From positions 1-64,000 of the forward strand of contig JBBHKE010000775.1 of the NCBI GenBank assembly GCA_037447655.1: a stretch of DNA of 64,000 nucleotides, in the 5' to 3' direction. The position numbers and the translations under genes are program-made. Below are positions 23,785-38,700 of this stretch, one piece after another. How positions within the stretch are numbered: position 1 is the stretch's first letter; every line of letters begins with the position of its first letter. Under the pieces are notes generated by a model. The model had not been told where the DNA came from. It saw nothing but the letters and a program-made list of their open reading frames with translations, and made no database searches. Origin of the DNA: Zygnema cylindricum. Lineage: Eukaryota > Streptophyta > Zygnematophyceae > Zygnematales > Zygnemataceae.

Positions 23785-26700
23785 ATGGAAGATGTTTTAC
23801 GAGACGAGGAAGGCCAACACAACAAGGGTTCAGCTAGATCTCTGGGTTCTTCATCCGCCGTACATGCTTACCAATCGCAACAACAGTTCTCTTCTTCCGC
23901 TGATGAGTCCACGGGGAGAGCAGATAACGAGGATGGACGTCTGGCCATGGATGGGGCCATGGCATATTTGCCTAATCTTGTTTATCTTTCTGATTTGCGT
24001 CACAATGCTGGAGAGGAGTCAATTTCAGACAATGTGTCGGAGGCAGGAGTGGTGTCGAAATGGAGAATGAAAGACAGAGTAATTACTTGTTTTTTTTACT
24101 CCTCGCATATATTTATCTTAGTTCAGACGGTTTCGGGAAGTGTTCTTGTTGTCAACTCCGTGGCATGTAAATTGCTCAAGGTTGTGCGAAAGTACTATCT
24201 TTGTTGGCTTTTCCGTTTTTGGTTTTTTTCCTTTTTTTGTTTTCTGGTTAGTTGCTAAATACAATATGGAGGCTGTTATTGCAGATGAAGACTGGGTGTG
24301 TGGCCCTAGTACTTTGTCTTAATATAGGTGTTGACCCGCCTGACGTCATCAAGATCTCTCCATGTGCCCGTATGGAATGCTGGATGGGTGAGCCACCACC
24401 ATTTTGATGCAGTTTAAAAAACAGAAACCATTTCTGGTTTAAACTACTTTTCTGTTAATGAAAGGAAAGATTGCCTTTGCTGTATAAAAAGCGAGTCACT
24501 AATAGCTCATCATGTTTCAAGGAACCCTCTACGCTCTGTAATTTCCCTTTCCATGTTTTGTTTTTGCAAAGTGGGACAGTTTCTGTTTGTGTGAAGGGAA
24601 GTCGGAGAGAGAGGGAGTGGAGGTGGGGGACGGCGTGGGATTGGGAGAGGGGGAGGTGAAGAGAGAGGGAGTGGAGAGGCATTATGTCTGAGCCTTATGT
24701 AGCACGTTGCAGATCCACTCTCAATGCAGCCGCAGAAGGCTCTTGACACTATCGGGAAAAACTTGCAAGCTCAGTATGAGCGCTGGCAGCCTCGGGTATG
24801 TCTTTTCCTTTTTGTTAGGAAGACATTGTATCTTGCTGCATTTTGTAAATTCAATGCAAAACCAGGCAAAACTTCAGTGACAATGTTGGGACAACCCATA
24901 TTGCTGGCTGTTTCTTGAACTGTTGCCCTAGCATTGAAGTGATGCAATTTTTTTTTTTTTTTTCACATGTATGTAACGTATTCAGAGTCCATTAATGGCA
25001 TATCGGACGTTTGAGTTCGCGGTTTTTTAATTCAGGGGAAATTCTGGTCTATGGGCCCATGTCTTGGCTAGCCAGCAGTTTGTCGATGTTCATTTCTGGG
25101 AGCGTCCGTCATTCTGTATTTTTTTCCAGCTTATTGCATCCATTCTATAGCCACTTAAGTTAGTCGAGCGTATTTCAGTTGTAATCTGGTGGAACTGGTG
25201 AAGACAGCGGTAAGGTCAATGTTTATTTTCCGTTCAGGCACGATACAAGTTACAGCTCGACCCGACTGTGGAGGAAGTAAAGAAGCTCTGCACTTCTTGC
25301 AGAAGAAATGCGAAAAGTGAAAGGGTACTGTTTCATTACAACGGGCATGGTGTACCAAAGCCCACTGTGAATGGTGAAATATGGCTTTTTAACAAGGTGT
25401 GTCAATTTCATTGCTGGTTGATGTAGAATTTTGAGAAGAGCATATCCTGTACATGATTGTATTACTTGCATTAAACAATGTTCTTTAACAGGCTAGTTTT
25501 GGATGAGGAATTTCTGCTGCATGGGGTTTCGTGGGAAGTATGGAGGATAAGCTGCTAAACCAGCGTACATTAATGCAAATGACTTGTCAGGTTTGGATTC
25601 TGAGGCTATCAGGTTAGGGAATAATGTGCCGACGAGGAAATCTAGTTTGGATCATGAAGTTATCAGGTTAGGGATTATGTGACAACGAGGAAGTGAATGC
25701 AGTTTTGGGCAACTTGCATTGTATCGGTGCTGAGCAGTTGCACTCGCCTTGTCATAAAGAAATATTCTAACATGGTGCTAGAAGTGATGGGACCAGACTT
25801 ATACTCAATATATTCCGCTATCAGTGTATGAGCTGGAGTCTTGGTTAGGAACTCCTTCTATTTATGTTTTCGATTGTTCAGCTGCGGGCATGATTGTCAA
25901 CGCTTTTTGTGATGTAAGTTTCCTCTGAATCTGAAAATCTACATGCTATGAGAGAAAATGGATTTTAGGACTCTTTCTAACCCGTCATCTTTAATTTCAC
26001 TATTAGCCCACTATTCTTGTTTGAACTGCATCTGTTCTCAACAATTTGAAGACTTTCTGTATGAAACATTCATTTCAACCCTTCTCCTCAGCACTTGTGT
26101 CCCAGAAGTTTGCTGCTTGTACAAATTATTGACAGGCAAGTTGCTATTGCGGGCCTTCTCATTAGTCCTTTTGGGTTGTCTTGTTTTGTCTCTTATGTAA
26201 TTGGAAGTAGATTAGCGCAGGTTGACAAAAAGCTTTCATCTGCATTCATAAGGGTAGCCTTCATCTGTGGTCTTTTGGTCTTTTATTTCTGCAAATGTGG
26301 ATCACCTCTTGGAGTGGCAGGATTTGAAGCTAATTTATTTATCATAATAAATTTGCAGAGGGCTGAATGGGGTCATGGAGGAGCGTCTGTGCATGGGGGT
26401 TCTGCGGTACCCTCTTTGAAGGATTGTATTCTTCTTGCCGCTTGTGGAGCAGATGAGATACTTCCACAAAATGCAGAATTTCCTGCGGATGTTTTTACAT
26501 CTTGTCTCACAACTCCAATAAAGATTGCGCTCAGATGGTAAGTGGAATTCTATTCACTACTTGTGTGGGAACTCCATAAAATGGCTAATGGAGAGTGAGT
26601 ACATTTGCGATCTTTTGTCAATTGCTGAGGTTTAATGGCAACAGTCATAGTCACCATGGATAAGACCTACTGTCAGATGTTGGAATTTTGCACTAACTGT

Positions 26701-29700
26701 TCTGATTCTGGTATAATATAACGATAGAAAGCACCCCTGGTTATGAGCAAGTAATCTAAAGAAGCTGCCTTTTGTCCAGCAGGTGTTCAAGAGCAAGTGT
26801 AAATTTTATAATCAAAGGCCTCAAGGAAGAGCACCTATATTTCTGGCAATATTTCTACTCTGACTTAGCAGTGATTCTGACGCTTGATCCATACACATAA
26901 GTTTCTTGTAGATTGAAGCAGTAGGTGGTACGGACGTGTACTGTAACCGTACACGTCACGTCTTATCACTACTGTGGTCCAACTGGTTTTGTAGCCGATG
27001 CCGTTGCTAAGGATTTGCAGGCAGGGGATGCATCTATGCTGCATGGAAAACCACAAATTGTGTGGATTCTTATGTATAGGTTCTGCAGATTTTGTGATGG
27101 TCGCAACACTTCCACTGGGCAAGCCGCCAGATGATGAGACTGCAATTAGTTGGTGCATAATTATTGTGCAGTAGAGTTTTCTTACAGTTGGCTCGCTATC
27201 GCATGCACTGCTGCTCTCCTCTTGCGGCTACTGTAATGCCTAATTTTTGAATTTGAAACTTATGTTATGAGGTGTTCAATATATTAGTTAACCAAAACTA
27301 CAGAAAATTAGAAGCCCATATGTACGAATGACCAGATATTAAGCCACGCCAATCTTGTGACTCCAGCGTATGAGTTCCCGCGAAGTTTTTCTTTCTGTGC
27401 ATGATTTTCTGGCAGAAAGTGCAAAAATATCTGAAGGAGATTGCATAGTATTATTATAAAGTACAAGCATGTTCTATGGCTGAAAATTTGTGCAATTGAT
27501 TTTTTTGTGGCTGCTCACAATTTCCACAATCGGATTTTTTTCTTCGTGCACGCACTCCATATGAAATTTTTTCATGTTACAAAAATAAAGCATGATTGTG
27601 TAAAATAAGTGGATCCACGTAGCATACTGTTCAAGAAGTAAGATAAAACTCTTTACCTGACGTCCTTGGTTTAGCTTTGAAATTAAAAATAATAATGTTG
27701 AAATGAGTAGAACCAAGTAGCAAAACAACAAGTGGTGGCGAGTTTGTCTTGTCATGTACTGTCAATACCTCTTGCCGAAATTAGTCTGAACCACACTAAT
27801 TTAAAGTTCTAGGCTTTTGAAGCGCTACACAAGCTACTGTAGACAAGTCCGCTTTTCAAGAAAAAAGTTTGTTGTGTTTTAGTGTCTGTATAACTCTTTT
27901 GTACTGTATTGGTATGGATACATTCTGTTTGTTATCCATTCTATTAGTACGTCCAGACCAGTTGCAGTATTGAGGATTGGGAATGTGTGGTGGTCCTCAA
28001 TGCGTTCCCTTTTGAGGGTAACCGAGCTTATCCTGCGGTACGTTCTGAGGAGGTAGCCATCACTTTTCGCCCTGCCTCACCCTCGTCTCATGTCGGTGAT
28101 GTTTGAGATTTGAATCTGGTAGCTGTTTTCTGGACGTTTGTGGAACAGGTTTTGTTCCAGATCTCTTCTCAAAGACTCCCTGGATCCAGAACTCATTGAT
28201 AAGATTCCTGGTCGACAAAATGATCGGAAAACACCGTTAGGGGAGCTTAATTGGATATTTACGGCAATTACGGACACAATTGCTTGGAATGTCTTACCTC
28301 GAGGTGAGCATAGTATGGTGCCACTTTAGCTTTGGTACAAATGATTTTCTGGTATTTTAGCCCCTGTGTGCTGCTAATGTTCCTCCTCGTTAGACTTCTT
28401 TTTTTGCTGAATTTTTCCAATGCGAGCTCTGTATGTGCGTCCATTTTCAATCACAAAATTGCTCTTTGTCTTAGGGAATTTAGGGTAGTATGTCTTTTTT
28501 CTTGTTTTTATTTATTTATTTATTCTTGACCTTGAACTCTTTCTGTATTCCGAGGTCCTGTATGCTTGATTATTGGAGCTCATGGAGTTGCTTACCTTCT
28601 GGCTTAACCAATAGCTTTATCGGTCCAATACTGCTGGTTCTGAAAAGCGCTGGTTGACAATCAAAATTTCGCCTTTTCCATCGCCTTTGCCTCTGTAGTA
28701 CAAAATACTAAAGAGGGACTATCTATAAAGATGAATTTTGTATTCCTGTAGGATAAAATCGTTTGTGTAGCATTGACCGGACTTGCAATTGTATATATCA
28801 GCCACGGTTTTTACTGTTAAACTGAATGTTGGTCAGGAGGTTCTGGTTTCCTGTAGTGTTATGGTTACAGCTACGTTAATGGGTTTTTCTGATCTGGACT
28901 ATGTTCTCACTCATTTTGAGACCTCATTCGATCTTTGTAGATGACACTTTTCATACAAGGAAAGGGTAGGAGGGAGGGAGGGGGTACAGAGCTAGGTTAA
29001 ATCGGTTGTTTCAGTAATTCTGTTTTTTTGGGTGAGTGTATATGGTGATTATTATTCAATCATTCGTGTGTTATATTTTGTTCAGAGCTTTTTCAAAGAT
29101 TATTTCGACAGGACCTTCTTGTTGCCAGCTTGTTCCGGAATTTTTTGCTTGCTGAGCGCATAATGCGTGCGGCTAATTGCACACCCCTGTCTCACCCTCG
29201 CCTCCCTTCAACACACCAGCATCCCATGTGGTATGTATTGTAAAAAATAATTGGAAGCGTTAACTTTAATGATTCATGGCATAAGACATAAAGAGGGACA
29301 ATCTGTGGGTGCACTAATAGGGTTCTGTAGTTTGGTAGCATATATACATGGCAGGTGCATGGTTCTTAGGTTGACCTTGTGGTATTCATATGGGTGTCTG
29401 GCGAGCCATTAATTCAAGAGACCTTCTTTGCGCCTTTTGTCTGGTTTTGTGTGCTCTAGACCAAGTCTGTGTGAAAGAGGTGCTGGAAACCATAATCTTA
29501 CTGTCATATGCAGAATGCAGCAAAATGTAGTCCTATCATCCGTGCTCAAAACCAATTGTTACAGCTATATGTGATGCTTGTTATTTTTTGTATCCACTTT
29601 TTATGATTTTTTTGCTATCATGAATTATTTGCAGGCATGCTTGGGATATGGCAGCTGAAATCTGTCTCTCCCAGCTTCCTGCGATGCTTGCTGACCCAAA

Positions 29701-29713
29701 TGCAGAGTTTCAG
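23785..29713 (+). other. RAPTOR: RAPTOR exons 1-9 (N-terminal conserved domain)
   Basis: Exons: 23785-24078, 24285-24387, 24692-24795 (or acceptor at 24711, out of frame), 25238-25396, 25797-25913, 26359-26537, 28149-28303, 29086-29230, 29635-29713. All use GT donors and AG acceptors, and codons split across junctions restore conserved residues (for example W at 26537/28149 and E at 28303/29086). Landmarks: [10 protein letters not shown] in exon 4, [15 protein letters not shown] in exon 6, [10 protein letters not shown] in exon 8. Introns 26538-28148 and 28304-29085 are long; I see no gene in them. Confidence 0.93.
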
Positions 29714-32700
29714 GTCAGCTAATCTCTAGACTCCCTGCACAGTATGGACTAGAAGGTCGTCTTTTACATGAATGTGGTCTGTGGTTGTGGCATGGCTGTT
29801 TTAGGCATTTAGAACACATGCCATCGTACATTATGCAATCCCTGATTCAGTCAGAGAAAAGATACACCGTTTCTTGATCGGTCAGCAGAGGTGACTGTTA
29901 CGACTTTGAATGACATTTTTTCTGTTAGTTCCATATCTGTGGTTCTCAGTCTATTTTTTGGTCAATGAATGGTCATGCTGATCTCAATTTTAAAAATAGT
30001 CACACTATGCGAGAAAACACATAACAGCTTCTCATAAGTGAAATCTAAAGTCACCCCCTTCTTTTCATTTCCCTTCTCTTTTCTTTGTTGATGAAGCTAC
30101 TTCATTAACACAGTACATGTGTAGCGGCACGCATTGAGTTCAAGAGCTTGGAGTGGAGTTGTGGATAATTTATTTGGAATGGAAGATGTTTTGCACATGA
30201 TGTTTGCACAATTCAATGGCTGCTAAGAACCAGACTATGCTCGGCATTTTGGTGCTCATTATGCGATTTGTGTGGTCGAAGGAGCCTTCTACTCATGCCC
30301 TTACATCAGTGGAAATTAATTGGTCATTGATTTTTGTCGTGTAGTTTTGAACTGCTGATCTGGAAATGCTGTCATTGGTCCAATTAATAGTAGGTTTATT
30401 TGTAGCTGGTGAAATTCGCGTTTTGAATGCTTCTTGTAAATCGTGTGATATTTGGCAAGTGGAAACTCCATGAACTGTTTTGCTGATGATTATGATGTAA
30501 GATCCTTAAAGTTTTCTGGTCTATGTCATTTATGACCATATTTTTCTGTCTGTGGCCTTGGTCCGTGCATGTTATGCACGTTCAATTGCCTGGGAAGACC
30601 TTGTTTTTTTCTGTTGTGTCTTATATTGGACCAGTTGCTTTTCTGCTTCAAAGACAGCTTGTCACCATGAAATGTTTGTTGAATAGTGATGACTTTGAAA
30701 TGCATAACCAGTTTCAAGTATTGACTCGATATTGTCGTGGAGTCTTTGCAGCCTAGTCCCTTCTTTACTGAACAGCTCACAGCTTTTGAGGTGTGGCTGG
30801 AGCACGGATCGGAACGGAAGAAGCCTCCGGAGCAGTTGCCAATTGTGTTGCAGGTGTTGCTGAGCCAGTCCCACCGCTTGAGGGCACTGGTGCTCCTGGG
30901 ACGCTTCCTTGACATGGGTGCTTGGGCTGTAGATCTGGTGGGCCTGATTTTGAACCAAACTAATATTTGTCTCCTTGATGATGATGATTCGTTGAAGTAG
31001 TATGATTGACTTGGTATTTTTCATTCTTTTCAAATCTGCGTTGGACGTCGTCAATGAACAATTTTTGAAGAGAAGTGTTGGATTTTACTGAGACGCCTGT
31101 TGCGCATTAATGATACAAGTTGTCCTATGTTTTATGTCATCACCAGAGGTCATTTCTTATTCTGGTTGTTTTGTTTTGTGTTTGATTGGTTGCGTGATCT
31201 CAGGCTCTATCAGTTGGGATTTTTCCTTATGTGTTAAAACTCCTTCAGACAACTGCAACAGAATTAAGGCAGATCCTTGTTTTTATATGGACAAAAATTC
31301 TTGCTCTTGACAAGGTAAGATGAATCTGTTCAGCAGTAGTCCTGACTGACATGAAGTGGGGTTATGCCATTCTATTTTCTGAGTACAACTTCGCTCTTTG
31401 TTTATGTCAAATAAACCCATTGACACTGTTTGTATTGTTGGGTGGCTTGGCTCTGCAGTCTTGCCAGGTTGACCTTGTTAAGGACGGAGGGCACTTGTAT
31501 TTTATAAAATTTTTGGACAGCCCCGATACTTATGTTGAGCAACGTGAGCGAGCAATGGCAGCTTTCCAAAGAGCTATGGCTGCTTTCGTTTTGGCAGTAA
31601 TTTGCGACAATCACCAAAAAGGGCAGGCTGCTTGCATACAGGTGCCTTTTAAAGGCTCCCGTAATTCTTCTCCTATTTCGTGTGTTATGTCTCATCTAGT
31701 CAAATGCAGTTAATGTCGGTGATGTGCATGGAAAGGTTCGACAATGTAGCCGAATTGGGATTTTCTGTTTTGCAATATGGCCACGCTATGCATGAATGGG
31801 ATATGACAACGTAGCAACACATTTGACTTGATGACTTAAGTTTGATCAGTTGTTGTTAAGAAAGCTGATTAGAAAGAATTAAGGCAAGAAGTTTAGATCC
31901 AACACTCAAAAATTGGTTACTACAGCTTATGGGTATGTCGTACCTGTGTTTTTGGAGTGTATCACCATGCTGACTTATCAAATCATGTTGTGGAGTTGTC
32001 GATCATTATTGTATGGGGGCTGCAAATGCATATTCATGAAGCTGAATTCATTGCTGGTATTTGTACTAAATATGTGTTTTCCAGTTTCTGCCACATTTCC
32101 TGTTTTTATGTTGACACGAATTTGGCTTCTATTTTCACTTTATGGCATTTTGTGGATCTTGTATGGGTTAATGGTTAGACTGTGGTGTGGTTTCAGAAGC
32201 TAATGTGGCACTGTTTTCCTGTTCCAAAATCAAAAAGTGTCAACTGTTGTATTTTTTTTCTTTGTCGTACTTGCTCTGACTACGTCATAACATAAGCGAG
32301 GACTCACATTAAGAAGTTAGCTTTCCAGAAGAAAACCACTCTACTGGATGTCGTTTGCTATTTTGTTTTTTGATTTGTAAGCCCATTTTAGTGAAGTTCA
32401 TGCTTGCCTCAGGAACAACTGGCAGTCTTTGATGTTATACCTGCTGGACAAATTCCGCAGTGGTCCAAATTTGAGTTGTGCAAAACTCAATGCATCTTGT
32501 CAAGGATTTGCTCAATGTTTTACTTCGGCGCGTATACAAACCTGTTAACAAGGAATGTTTTGACCTTTTCCATACCAGGCTGGGCTGATTGGTGTCTGCC
32601 TGATGCACATTCGATCTGCCCCACCGGCAGAACCTCTACTGCTACAATGGCTATGCTTATGTCTGGGCAAGTTATGGGATGGTGCTGCGGACGCCCAAGC

Positions 32701-35700
32701 CATTGCTTTGAGGGAGAATGCTCCTCAAATAGTAGCCCAGCTGTTGGCTGAGCCACAGCCAGAGGTGAGGATGTCTGCATCTGTAGCATTATAACCTATA
32801 ACTGAGCAAGTTGAGGAAAAGGGTTCGTTTTTTGGAAGATTACATGGATATGGACAGCTAATCGTCTTACTGGATGAAAGTTTCTGGTCGGTTCTTCAAT
32901 AAAAGTATTCTTACATGAGATTTTGCAAAGAGATTGTGCGCGCTGCCGCATGTGGTTGTCGGAATTCCAGTAACCTGGAAGTTGTTGAGTGTCAGATAAG
33001 CACACAGCTTTGTGAAAATTCGATTCAGCGCGTTCTTGCCCTTCTCATAATGTGTTTCTGACCGCTCTTTGAGGCTTGCTGCAAATTATTCAAGGACTGG
33101 ATGGACCTTTTCAAAATATATCTGTTGTAAAAATTGAAAAAGACCACCTTTTACACGTCGCCGTTTGTTTAGGTGAATTAACAGATAGAATTCCCTGAAT
33201 AGGGAAACACTAGGCTAGAAAAAGAGAATTATGCACGAGAAAGCTATGTACGTTTTCATATGGACAAACATGCATGCGGTTAAACCATGCACTTTAGTGT
33301 ACAAGCAAGTTCTGCAAAATTATACTAAAATTAATTCTGTCGTTATATGACAAGAACATCAAACGTACTTTTCACAAGTACAAGTTCTTTTACAGCCCAA
33401 ACTTATGCTTGCAACAAGTTAATTAAAGTAGCTAGGTTTTTTATATGGGACACCCTGATAAGTAAGAATCTGCTAATGTTTTCTTCCATATTGCAGGTCC
33501 GTGCATCAGCAACTTACTCCCTTGGCTCCCTCATTCATTTGGGACGCGAGTCTGCAAACCCAGAAACAGGAGCAATTGGAGAGGAGGATGAGGACGAAGA
33601 TGCTCGACTTGCTGCTGAACGTGGCATCGCTCGCAGTCTCCTCACCGTTTTGAATGATGGAAGCCCACTTGTTCGGACCGAGCTTGCAATCGGTAGGCAC
33701 CCTTTTGTGGCAACATAGGCATCCACTTTCAATAACAGGTGACTTAACATAGTATGGTGTGTAGCTATGTCAGAATCCACTCAGATGGTTAACCTGCTAT
33801 GCCTTTCTACAACTGCAAACCATCTGACTGACAGTTTTTTGAGAACAGCAGCTGTTGCACAATTGACATCACTGTGCGTTCCAAGTCAAACAATCCTGTA
33901 TGGATTTTCTTCCAGTCAGGACTCCTTTGCCTAAATCCGCTTGTTTACTCTTTAAGCAGGATGTTTGTTTGAAGGCTACAGCAATGCTTTTTCGTATGGT
34001 TCCTGCCTCTCAACATGATTCGTACATTTATCTCTTCCATCTTGACGTTTCCCGTTTATTGATGGTGGCTCTTCCTGCAGCTCTGGCCCGGCTTGCTGTC
34101 ACCCACAACAAGCCATTTCGCCGTGCGGCTGCGGCATATTTGAAGCCTCCTTCCAACTCCATTCTGTCATCATCGGCAGCCCTGGGCTCCGCTTCGAGAA
34201 AGCTCACTCAGCCTCTAGCCTACTCTCCACAGTTGGCATTTGCCGGAATGGCTCTTAGTGCAGATGGAAGGCTCGGCCTTAGAGTCGGATCTGCAAATTC
34301 TTCGTCTTTAGGTAGCTTCAGGACAGCCGGAGGAGGAGTTGGGACACTCCTGGCGAGGTCATTGGATGCGGCAAACTCTGTTTTGACTGGTGCTTCTCCT
34401 GTTTCGGTCGCTTCGTACATATCAGAAGAAGGTGCTAATTCGGATGATGATTCTGGGAGAGGTGAAAACGGGAATCAGTCCAGGGGGAGGAGGATAGAAC
34501 AAGTAGAATCAAACGGTGGAAAAGGGGAGTTGACTGGAGGGTCTGGAAAAGAAATAGCAGCTAATGCAAATGGCAGGTCAACCTCACTTCGGAATGGGGT
34601 TTCAAATGGTGGGAACATATTTTCTGGGTCAAGCTCATGGCGGAGTATGGGAGAGGGCAATAGCATTTATGTACAATGCATTATGGCCATATATACACTA
34701 GCTAGGGATCCTTCCCCGAAGGTTGCGGCTATTGCTCGTCAAGTGTTGAGAAATGTTGGAGTCGAACCTGTTGTGGTGAAAGTTCCTGGAAGCCAGCAGG
34801 GCACGCCTGCCAGTCAGCGAAATGAACGCCAGGTGTCGATGCCAGCTGTCACAGGACTGCCACACACGTATGCTATGGCTGGTCTCACCAGATCCACTTC
34901 TTGGGTGGCCTCGTCATCAGGTGAAACATTCAGGCTTTTATGATTTCCCAATATGGATCGTCTCCCCAGACTTGCCTGTCTGGTTTTTTGCTCATTGGTT
35001 TGGCCAAGTGGGGATGAACACCTGCTCCGTGGTTGTCTTAGTGGATATGTCTTACATTGGACAGGGCTTTAAGAAATTCTTTTGGTTTTTAGCATGTTGA
35101 CTCAAACAATTCTTCCCATTGCATAACAAGTTCACAAGTTAGCTCACAAGAGGCCATTTATTATTCCCTCTTTGACAGCATAATGGATACCTTGTACAAT
35201 CCGTACAAAATTCATGAAATCATTTTTAAAGTTGTACGTAATGTGGCCAGGTAACCTGGCGAGCACCTGGAGAAGCAGTCCCAATCCTGCCTCTCCCTCA
35301 AGACCAGCCTTCCTCACTTCTCCGGGTGGCATGCGGAGAGTTTCCACCGCTTTGGACTTCACGTCTCCCACGATTGCAGCGGCCCAAGCAGCGGCCTCGA
35401 GGGGCATACGAGTCACAGGAGACATTTGTTCCACAACAACTCCTCCACGCAATGCCTCAACATCTTCTTTGCAGGTATAAGGGCATGGAAACTCTTGCAT
35501 TCTCCCAATGCGTTTGGTATATTGTCTGTTTCTTAATGGTAGAGGACCGACAAGACTTTTTCTGATTAGAGTATTATGTGCTTTTCTTCTTTGCTTTTAT
35601 TTTTTTCACGTTTTCCTCTTATTATGTCTGGAATTTGATGTGTGTTCAGGGCCTGGCAGAGGCAGGATCGGCAAGTAATGTGGAGGTTTCTGATACTCCG

Positions 35701-38700
35701 GGACCTCTGGAGTCGATGATTCCAAAGTCAACACTTTACAGTTGGAGTTGCGGACATTTTTCTCGACCCCTCCTGGAGCCCCCCTTTGATGACGAGGCTG
35801 AGGTTCGGAGGGAGGAAAGGGAACGACGGGCACTGGAGGGAATCTCAATGTGCCAACATTCAAGTGCGTGAATTTTATTTCCACCTGTTCTACAGTGTTG
35901 GCGTTTTAAGCCATTTGCATGGTGGTTACCTTGAAGATCGGTAGTTTACTTAATATAGCCGTTTTTCAGGGAAGTAGGTATTAGTATCTCTGATATAAAC
36001 TTTCTGGCGATATAATGTGTGTAAAATATTCTGTTGCCAAGATGTCTTCCCATAGGCCGTAGGCAATTGCCCTTCTAAATATGAACAACAGCATATTTGG
36101 CAGAAAATCAGAATGGAGTATTTTAAAGGGGACACGTTTTTGACTTTTTTTTTTAAGGGGTCATTTCAGGTGTGAGCAAAGTGAGTGACCAGATTGCCAG
36201 TTATGATACGGAGTCTGACATGAGCACCCAAGCTGTGATGCTGCACCCCTTCATGCCCATTGTGTGCCTCGCTGATGAGAAAGAAACTATAAGGTGAGTC
36301 TCGTGTCCAACCTTAATTAGTTAGGTCCACTTAAATAGCCATCAATTGCATTGTTCGGTGGTATAAAGGCGGTTAAAAAGTACGTTGTATATATATGTAT
36401 ATATTTTTTGAAATGATTAATGGCAGGGAAGGTCAGCTGGAAGCCTGATATTTGTCCTCAATTTTCTCTCTATTTTACTGGGTGAAGGCTTCTTCATAGG
36501 GGAGTTTTATGTCACTGTGGCTGGTGTTACTGGCGCAGTAATCATAGTGATAGTACAGAAAACTGTACGATTCATAGTAGAGTTACGTTTTTCTGTAGGA
36601 TTACAGTAGAAGCGCTATAGTTTCCTTATAAATTTCAAAGTGCCTAAAAGTCCTGAATTACCCTGAAAAAAGGACGCAAAAGACAAAAGTGATCTGGACC
36701 ATGGTAGACACGCAGATTTTTTTTTATTATTATTTTGATTTTTGTCCAGTATTTCCAGTAACATTATACGTATAATTACGTTATTAGCAATGTGACTGTT
36801 TGAGTGACGATCTACTTCTTTGCATGCTGAGGTTCAGTGGATGTTATTGAAGCTTTGTTAAGTCTCTAATCGTCTCTGAACATCCTTCTTAGGCTACATT
36901 TCATAATACCTGAAATCATAAACACCTCGGTTTCAATGCAGGATCTGGAATTATGAAGAGGGAGTGACCATCAATATGTTTGAGAATCACAATACTCCAG
37001 ACAAGGGTGTATCGAAACTTTGCCTTCTCAATGAGTTGGACGATAGCCTTTTGCTGGTTGCTTCCTGTAAGCTCTCCATTCTTTAACTAGCGAACGGGAC
37101 AGCTTTATGTTTTAGATTTGATGCCTGAATGAGCTTTAATGTGTCATCGGACAATGTTGTGGTCTTGTCAATTATAGACAAGTTGCTAAATATGTTGTGC
37201 CTTCGTCTAAGAATCTTTTTTTAATTTGGGTTGCTCGTCACTTTGCCCATCCTCGCACATTGGTTGGTATCAGGATAAGCCTGACAGAAGAATGGGTGTT
37301 TGCTTGAAAAAGAGCACTGTTTTTTTCCTTGTTAAGCCAGGGTGTTTCGTCTGTGCAGGTGATGGAAGTGTGCGAGTGTGGAAAGATTACTCGAAAAGAG
37401 GAGAGCAGAAGCTGGCGTCTGCCTGGTTGGCAGTGCAAGGACATCGGCCGGGGTCTCGAGGGAACAGCGCTGTGGTCGACTGGCAGCAGCACATGGGATA
37501 TCTGGTAATTCTCAGCCGGAGGAGCTCTCTTTGTTTTGGGCTCCAATCCCTCGTTGCTCAAAGTTTGGGAATTTAGCTGATGCTTGTTTTCCTTTTTACT
37601 TTTGTTGCAGTATGCATCAGGAGAGATTTCATCGGTGATGGTTTGGGATCTGGACCGAGAACTTTTGGCGCATACTGTGTTGACACAATCTGAATCAGCT
37701 GTCACTGCCATGGTATGTTACAGCTGGATGCCTATCCGCTTATTTGCCATGTCTTTACTGCTATACGATCATTGAATACATGACTATTGAGTAGCTCAGC
37801 AGATCATCATGACAAAACTGTGAATTGCTGTTAGCGTTAATAACCCTAAGTCAATCCTGTTACTTTTAGCCTTCTGAACACATAATAGTGTTAAAAATTA
37901 TATTTGTTGTCTTCATAATGTGTGGTTAAGCATTATCCACATCATTTGGACGGGAAATATCATAGTTGGGACCAAAGCAGTCCTTGTATCAGTAATTTTT
38001 TGAACTCTAATAGGGATTCTTGGGGTGGTTTTACCAAAAGTTTTACATGTTGGTCATCAATCTTTCGGGGAACCTGAATCACGTTATGGGGCATTGACTT
38101 CGTCAATGGAAACCATTGGAATCACTTGCGTAATACACCGTTGCGGCTTCCAATTTATATTGTCTCGATTAGTGCTCTTTTATGCGCTGTCTACTAATAT
38201 TATTGTTCATATGTGTTGTTCTCTATTTTTTGGGAAACAGGCTGCATCGCAAGTGCACCCAGGGCAACTTGTAGCCGGATGTGGCGATGGTGCCGTGCGC
38301 ATCTTTGATATGCGAGTTCGTGGCATGTGAGTCTTTTGGCAAGGTGCAAAGCCTTGTCCTGCAGGCAGTGGCATTGTCTAGGCATGTGCTGAACTGCTGG
38401 ACTCATGCTAACTGTTTCACCGTGCATCCTTTGTAAGTCATGGAAATGCATTCTTAATGATTTTTAAAGGAACTCATAGGAGGTTAGCTGAGTAAAGGCG
38501 ATCATGGTTAGCATCCTGACAAGGTCTTTATCAGGTGGAAGGATCCATTGACCACCGCATTTTTATCTTTTTTCCTAATTAGGAGAAAATATCTTCTGGC
38601 TTGTACATCTTGGGGAGCGATTGTTGTCTTGTGTTCTGGGTCCATTTGTAAATGTAGAAATCTCTTTAGCCCATTTGGCAGGTCATTGCGTGTTACTAGA

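Noticed and set aside
24510..24749. Minus-strand Pro/Ser-rich open frame opposite RAPTOR intron 2
   Set aside because: It mirrors a GAGAGGGAGTGG purine tract in the intron and overlaps exon 3 in antisense; composition artefact.
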